Shown: positions 30,301 through 39,300 of the stretch, piece by piece
Layout: each line of letters begins with the position of its first letter
Position numbering within the stretch: position 1 is the first letter of the stretch
NCBI GenBank assembly: GCA_008973525.1
Contig: WACJ01000048.1
Location: 868,001-932,000, forward strand
Direction of reading: 5' to 3'
DNA: 64,000 nt
From: Stenopsyche tienmushanensis
Lineage: Eukaryota; Arthropoda; Insecta; Trichoptera; Stenopsychidae
Made by a program: the position numbers and the translations under genes
The notes under the pieces: generated by a model
The model's input: the letters and a program-made list of their open reading frames with translations, nothing else
Told to the model about the DNA's origin: nothing
The model's database searches: none

Positions 30301-33300
30301 ATATGTCTCAAAGGCCGAAGGACAAGCACAGACTTATTTATCTGATGCAAATAATAAAATATGAATCGTTAACATTATATTTCACACAATACGCGGAAAT
30401 TAGACGAGAAGGCTTACTCATGGCGTTTATGTTCGAAACGTGCAGCCGAAGACGTTTATTATTTTTTTTACTAATAAACGCACCAGAACCTCAATGGTGT
30501 TTCTTAAATTTTATTATATCTCGATATTGTAAAGCAAATGGCTATAAGAAATAGACATAATTGAAGAAAAATTCTGGAGAGAGAACCACCTGTATGATCA
30601 AAGTTCTTAAAATAAAATAAAAACCTTATCTTTCATCCCTGAAGCGATAGGTGTATCTCAAAGCATAATGATTTTAAAAAGAAATTTAAGAGCACTGTAC
30701 AATTGCGCACGGTTTGTGTTCACCGTGTTCAACACATATTTTGCGGGAAACTTAGATCACTGTCTTCGGCGCAGCAATCGCCGTATGCGAGACTGTAATC
30801 TCACTCTTTGTTTGTTTATCTAGTAGAGAAATTCGGGCGTTAAAAGATCTGAAATCTGATACATCTGGAACAACACAATCGGTTACAGCTCAAATTCTGA
30901 GAAGTTAACAGCCATCAACATCAACGCAAAGCCAAATAAATGTCCCTCTCGATCGTCGACCTACGCAAACATAAATTAGAAAAAAAATTGCAACAAGTTT
31001 CCGTGTAAAATATCCCACTCGAAAGTCGCGCTGAAAAATAATCAGATATGCCGGCTACAAGTGTATGTTTTGATTAACTGCATACAGATGTGCTTTTAAA
31101 CCTTTCACACCGGAGAACATACACGCTATGCTCTAATGTAAATCTTGCAAAACAAACTTGATAATGAACCAGGCTCAATAAATATACCTTAACACTGTTG
31201 ATAGCACACAATATTCCTTCATTTCTTCGGAATATTTCTTAATGTTCAACTTGCATGGTATCTGCTATCTGTTGTTCAGCTATTTTTGTCTATTAATGTG
31301 TTGCGAAAATAAAAAGACAGGGTTATCATGCAAGCCTGCCAGTTTACTTCTGAAGGAGTAGATTTTGCAAAGGATTCTCGGCTAATGACGCCACTCCAGA
31401 ACAGTCAAGGGGGAATAACAAAATTAATCAACGATAAGAATGATGCGAGTATCTTAATTATCAAAACAAACTCCTGTTCGCAAGATAACACGATGAACAA
31501 TCGAGCTTCGACTTCAAGATACTCATTCTGTTCTTAGTAGCTTATCCGACGATAGCGATTTCAGTTAATTATACCTAAATTTTATGATGGTTAAAAGATT
31601 CTTTAGAATAGGATTTTATAAAAATATATTTAGAATGTTTAAACGTGTAGGGGTACTTTTACGGCACGATGTATGATGAGATGCAAAACACCCGTCACTG
31701 TCTCCGATTCACTAATCTCCACACTCAATGTGCGAGAACGCTCTTCTTATACCACTCGAATCTATTCGCAGCATATGCGGGATTCCTATTTTCCCCCATT
31801 TAATCATAACATTCTATGTAGACATGATGAGATCATAATTTGGAACGAATTAATTAGAAAATGTTGATATTGATGAATTAGCATGAAATTAGCGAAACAA
31901 AATCACAACAATCGATAGTCGAAACCACAATTCGACAATTCGTGTTTTCATGCGATGAATGCTCAAGACATTGTTTCATCGGTTTTTATACGAGACAGAT
32001 TTTCAACAAAGTTTCAACCAAAACGAAGTTTTCACACAAGGGACGAACAAAATGAACGAACGTTTTCCGCGAAGAAAATCCGCGAGCGCTACGTTTTCAC
32101 GACAACAATCGTAAAATTTTGGACGGAGCGAAAACAAAAAGTGGGACTGCTTCATTCAAGCGCAAAAATATCTGCTCATTAATCCGACTTTGTGTTCTTC
32201 GAATTTTAGCTCAATACAAACCATTTTTAATGTTGGAAGTATGTGATATTAATTACGAGATACAGACGAGAACGTTTCTACGCGATGGCCTCGCGGAGCA
32301 AGTTATTGTAGTCGATCTAGTTGAGACTTATTGATTTTCATTTCTTCGAAATGCATAGGAGCTGCCGGGGGCACGCCGAGGTCTTCTTTTCGCAGAAAAA
32401 TGAATACAACCACCAAAAAAAAAAACCGGATAATCGATTATTCTCACTGCGATTTCGGAATAGGGAAGCCTAGTGTTATCCGGTCGGTACGCGGCTAAGT
32501 GTTACATGAGAATTTATTATCATGCGAAAAAGGCAAGCGCTCGCCGCCCGACCAGCTTCGATTGGGGCGACCATAAAATCGGGCAACGGCGAGACTATTT
32601 CAAAACAGATCGTCGTAAAGTGGACACACCACAATGGACTTCCTTTGAACATACAAAAAAAAATACCAAACATGGATAGAATCACACAACTTGACGGTTT
32701 GATTCCAACATTGACAAATCCAAATTTCGTCAATATTTCTGGGCATTTTCGAAATATTTTTTTAAATATTGCATAGGACAGGATTCAATGCGACCCTTAG
32801 AATGCAACCCAACCCCACAGTAGCATTACGATCGGATAGCTCATGCGATCCGTTCATTATCGGACCGGAAAAAGAAGCGCCAAAAAAAGATAGACATTGA
32901 CACATTACGTACGGGGAACTTCACGCGCGTTTGCCCCCTAACGCGGGCAATCTTATTATTATATACTTAAAAAGCAATATTTCCAAGATAGTACCAAGTA
33001 CATATTTTGCTACGAGTATAGATTTTTTAAAAAAATTAAATGTTCTCATTTAATATTATATTTATCGCTTAAAAATATATATTTTAAACAACAACAAAAA
33101 ATACACACAGGATTTCTAACCGAAACGAAAACCGCAACTGTGGTGCTCATGAATCCCGGGATTAGTAAATTGTAATCCCGAAAAATCCGGGATTGAAATT
33201 TTTATCTAATAGAAATCGTACACCTCACCAGCACGTTGAAAGCTACTAAATCGATACATTCTCGCCGAATTCTTGACGCTTAGTAACAGTGGCGTAACTA

Positions 33301-36300
33301 CTAATTGGCGGGCTTAGGCGACGCCTAGGGGTAGTAACTGTCTAATCTATGTATAACATATATACAGTACTTATCTTTTTCAAATTGTTATAGTAAGCTT
33401 TCCCTACCGATGATGTATTTACTACACCTCGACTCTAATAATGGGAATATCAATATGAAATATAATAGATATGGGGTTCAAAATTTTTATATTCTTCCGT
33501 TATATAATTACGAATCACATCGAAGTATTATAGTATATAAGTATTCATCTGCAGCGACGGAAATAAATTATTTGTCGGGAAATCGGGAATTTTGCGAGAT
33601 TTAGTCCGTGTCTCGACAAAAAGGAATTTTATCAGGCACATTGATGGTGTTCTGCGAAAATGGAGGTTCACGTGGTCATCAACTCTAACTATCATTTAAA
33701 TATCTGATGATGATACCTCCAACGAGTGTGGAGGCTGAGCGTGCATTTTCAGCAGCAGGTTGTCTGGCTGCCAAAATCAGATCCAGACTAAATGACGAAA
33801 CAATCGATGCTTTAATGTTACTTCGAGCATATTTTCAAAATAATATTTGAATATTTTAGTGTTTTATTTATCTATTTTTGAATTGTATTTTTATCTTCTT
33901 AGATAAATAAAATTCTTTCGCCTTCAAGTTATTTTTTTTATTAAACAAATGGACTTATTAGTATTTTTTAATCAAATTTATCAATGTAATTTCATAAACA
34001 ATTAAAAATCCCAGTCCCGCGATGGTCTAATGCAATCCCGGAATCCCGGGATTGGATTCCCTACCTGTTATCACATAAAAATATTTTAATTTCTTTGAAG
34101 ATATTGAAGAATTAATGAATTGACTTCAAAATAAATTATATGAACATGAAAAAAATATTAAAACAGGACTATTGCATATATGCGTGGAATTTTTTTTGCC
34201 GAATAAATATTTTATGAGTATTAAATACGATTTAACAAGTTATTTCATTTCTATTTAATGGAATTATCACATGCAAATATAAAATAAACAGAATATAAAA
34301 ATATATATTATATAGCATGGAATTGAATATTCGGGGTTTAAGTGCAGTGAAATCTTAAGCAGTTTCCGAAAAGCGAATCTAGCGTCTCACTGTTGCGTAT
34401 TTCTATAACGATTTACAAATGTTAGCTTTACGAACGTATTTTTATAATGTTTTCCAGATGACAACGAAGTCTAAATATCTTTCGAGATCGACCTCGAAAC
34501 TTGCATTCCTACCCTTGTCTGTTCGCCCTTGCTTATCTTCACTTTGTTTTTGTTAATTTGACTAATGACAAGATTCAAGCTTATCGATCTAAGATAAGAC
34601 ACTTGACACAAAACTTGAGAGAAGATGCGCCACATGCCATACTTGCTTATATCGCATCGCTATTCCTTCTGTTTATGCTCTACGCTGAAAAACAACACCG
34701 ATTCACGGTTGGCGACGAGTGTGTTAATTAAAAATTAAACTGTAATACATATTGCTGATTTCGACATATCAAACAAATTCGTATTTATTCAATTAAAGTG
34801 TGAGTCGATTACGATTATCGACACCACAAAAGCATGATTTTTTTGTTTATCAGCATATTATTAATGAATAGATGTGATTTTTTTTTCTTGGAACCTTCTT
34901 GGAATAGATTTAAATAGAGCATATTTTTATGGAGCATTTCAATGATTTGCATTTTTTTGCTCTCCCCTGCTTCTTAATTTATGGCCCGCAAATGTTTATT
35001 TGGGTTAGGATCGGGGGTTGTTTCCAGGACAACACTCTCGGGATATTTTGTAGTTTATAAATACACGTTGATGATCAACATTAAATTATGTTGGTTTGAA
35101 ATGAAATGTATACATTCACGGAACGCGAAATTGAACATAGTTTTTGGTAATTTTATCGACGACAATCAAGAGGGTACGTAACCAGAGATACGTAACCATC
35201 AGCCGACATGGGACATATTACTACGACTCCCGTGCGTAATGTGTTAACTAGTCCGTTCAAATTGTTTATTATTGTTGACTTCAGACAAAGACCCCCAGCT
35301 GTTCAATTTCCCGTTCTAGAATCCCCCCACCAATCATCACGACGTCATACATCATCGCGGATGCGCGCGCAACAATCTAATCACGTGACTCGCGAGATGA
35401 ACGTTTTCGCATCAGAGCATTTTCACCCCACGCTACACAAATCTTACTAAAAACATACATGTAATTATTGGAAATTTTAAGGATAACGCCGTTATCATCT
35501 TATAACAATCAAAATTAATGCATATCTTTCAATAATCAATTATCGCCACTGGGCTGTGAAAGTGAAAATTTCGAAATACTATCACAACTATTCCAATTGA
35601 CCAATCGAACCATTGTTAAGAACAAACAGTCTTCCTTAGATAATAAGAAACTAATCATAACATATCGATATATTTTTGACACAAATTGGTGTAAATCAAC
35701 AAATTTGAGTTATTATGGGATACTAGACCTGACCTTAGGTGGCTTTCAACAATCGCTTTTATGGAATTATTGCCAACCATTTTTACATGTCATAGCGAGT
35801 ATGTATTTTTAAAATGTGTTCGCCAGCCACACCTCCTGTAGGATTCAAACCTAAGATTATTAAATTACGAGCCCAAACGCTTAACGGCGAGACTACCACA
35901 GGTCTAGACCTGTGGGATAGGTCTAGATCTGTAGGTAGTCCCGTATTCAACATATATTCTCTATGAATAATCAAATAAAAGGGATTGCTAAAAGTCACCT
36001 CAAAAAAAATCATGTGGTAGTCGCATATTTTTTTACATTTTGCACACTGATTGGCAGGAACATTGGGCATCTAGGCCTGGACAATAGCAGATATGAGACT
36101 CAGGACAGATAAAAATGGTAAAATATGTTGTCGACCTGCCGGGTTCTCTCTATTAGGACTGTGTGTTCCACTTATGTATTTCTGTATGTGAATAAATATG
36201 TTTATTAATCCTCTTATGGACGGATTCCACGAGCGTAGTTTCTTGTGCATGGTTTACTAGCATGCACATAACTACAGTGAAATGATCACACTTTTAGGCT

Positions 36301-39300
36301 AACGACACTTATAGGAAAGCTTTGAAAGTGCAACTGATGACGGAGTACCTGACAAAAGTAATATTGTAAGCCTAAACGTGTGGTCCCTTCACTGCAGTAA
36401 TCAGCATGCTAGGAAACCATGCACAAAAAACCACGCTCGTGGAAAAGTGCCAAAACCGATATATTGTCATATACTAAAATAATATTTTGATTTGACATTA
36501 ATTTACGAAGGTTGATGATAACAAGCGTTCCATTAAATTTTTAATGTTTATTTTACCGTCATCTGTTGATGATTGATGTGATGACTCTATATTTTGTACT
36601 CTATCAAAAAAAATCGTTCAAATATAGTATCTTTGTGTTCAATGACAAAGTTGTGACAAAAGAATAAATGAGATTATGTACATAAGATACACTCTCCATC
36701 TCTATCTCCGCACATATGGGCGATTACTCATCAACGGGTTAAAATAATTAAGAAAGGGGGGGGGGCAAGTTTTTTAATCAAACTATAATTGAAGATGAAA
36801 TGCAGCAAATAAGACGACGACCTACATCTCGATTAGACTGACTGAAAGAGGATGAAAAGTATTACCATTTTGTAAAAAAATATTACCAGCGAGTGGAAGA
36901 AATTAAATCTCTTGCAATCCATAAACACTATCCGGAATACAGGAGAAGACATCGCCGGCAAATATGGAAATCAACCGACAGCGAGAAAATATTTCCGCAA
37001 AACAAGCTTAAAAGGGATGCATCCAGCATCCGACAGTTAACGAAATCGTCCCCCCGCCGCCGACTCTGACGTAAATCGAAATCTTCACTAAATTCTACAA
37101 AATGACTTCAACACGGGGCACCTTATACATCTCGACATTTGCAAAGTGACAAAAATAAATCTACAATCGATGATGACTAATCACGCATAAAATCAAAGTT
37201 CTTCGTATTCGCTAGCTGCGTTAATTTCATGCATTTGGCGCAATTCCAGCGCGAATAGCCTTTCAAAATGTGAATGAAAATAAGTCGGGGATTCGGCGTC
37301 GACGCAACGCCGAATGCATTCAGATCGAAACGCAAACTGCGAACGTATCGACGAATCTGTTAGCGTTCGTTTCGAAGGTGTTTTTAGCACGCGCTTTGTC
37401 CCGAGCGTTAACAACGTGTGTGAAACGTGTCATAAAACAAACGGGGTCCATATTAAAAAAAAAAACAACAGAGCGCTTCTATAAATACCCCCCTTTGATT
37501 TACGCGGTTTTGAAATGTTGTCACACGTCATAACACTACATGATTTAAAAAATCTTAATTATTCAAACCAATCTATATATACATATATAAATATAAATTA
37601 TATAGTGATTTTAGTCAAAATATATACTTGCGGCTAGGGAATCCAATCGCGGGACCCCGGACAATTTTAGGTGCTCATGAATCCCGGGATTAGTAAACTT
37701 AGACCCAAAAAATTCGGGATTGAAATTTTTATGTAACAGAAATCACCTCACCAACATGATAAGGACTACTAAATCGAAATCCGTCGAAATGTGGACGCTT
37801 GTGAACAGCGGCGTAACTACTAATTGGCGAGCTTAGTCGACGCCTAGGGGCAGTAACCGTCTGATCTATGTATGTTTTACAAATTGTTATATTAACCTTT
37901 CCCTACCGGTGATGTATTTACTACACCTCTGCTCTAATAATGGGAATATCAATATGAAATATAATAGATACGGGGTTCGGAATTTTTGTATTTCTCCGTA
38001 ATATAAATACGAATCACATCACAGTGTTATAGTGTATAATTATTCATCTGCAGCGACGGAAATAAATAATTTGTCAAGAAATCGGGAATTTTGCGAGTTT
38101 TAATCCGTGTCTCAGCAGAAAGGAATTTTATTTTATTAAGGAATCACATTGATGGTGTTGTATGAAAATGGGGGCCTCACGCGGTCATCAACTCAAACTA
38201 GCATTTAAATATCTGATGACGATACCTTCAATGAGTGTAGAGGCTGAGCGTGCATTTTCAGCAGCAGGTCGCCTGGATACCAAAATCAGATCCAGACTAA
38301 ATGACGAAACACTCGATGCTTTAATGTAATTTAATGTAATTGTATTTTTATATTTTCTTAAATAAATACAATTATTTCGCCTTCAAGTTATTTTTTTAAT
38401 ATTAAACAAATTGACCCGGGGTGATCCCGGAAAGGTCTAATGCAATCCAGAAATCCCGGGATCGAAATTTTGGCTCGAGATCGGATTCCCTATTGCGGCG
38501 CATCTTTTCGTTGCGACGCGGCACGTTGACTGGGATATTTTACGTTTGAACATTTTCTGTGTTCTCTAATGTCAAATATCTGCAGAGTGGATAAATAAGT
38601 AGTTTTACGTGAAGTGAGATTACAGCTTCCAACAAAAAATGTGTTAACATTTTATAGACCGCAAAAAAACAGCAAAACTTCCACGTAGGACCGCATGATT
38701 TTTTAAAAAGAAATTCGCACTTTTTTACTTGATTGTGTCATTTTTGTTAATGGTTTTTATTAATTTGTAACTCATTCCGAATCTTTTTCCATCGTTTTTT
38801 CCCCTAACAAATTGCATTTGAGCACAGCACAAAACCCTAACATATCGACGAACAAAGGATCGCCAGGAACTGAGATCAATGTTTTGACGAAAATCAAAGA
38901 AACAAACCTTTTACATATTCCAAACAAATTTGTAAGTCGTATTTTATTTTAGTTTTGGCGAGAAATGACGTTATGTAATACGATTTGCAAAACCGCGCTA
39001 GAGCGGGATCGGTCCACGGCGACCGGCGCAAATTTCAGCTCTAGCGCGAGATCGGTCCTTTGGCGTTATATAGATAATATTACGTCAAAATGAAACTCGG
39101 ACAGCCGGCAGCAATCGGAATCCGATTATCGCGACAGATGACATGACACGCTCAATGAAACGCATAATTAGATTTGATTTACGCTTTGAACAATTTCGCG
39201 TGTTCAGTTTAACCTTTTAGCTGCCAGCGAATTTAGAGATATTAGAAATTGCGAAAAAAGTCGTTTGACTTATATACTTTATTGTCTAAAGGCGACTTGC

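Noticed and set aside
36750..36765. Run of G residues as a regulatory quadruplex
   Set aside because: A single homopolymer of about ten G in degraded repeat DNA; no four-tract pattern.
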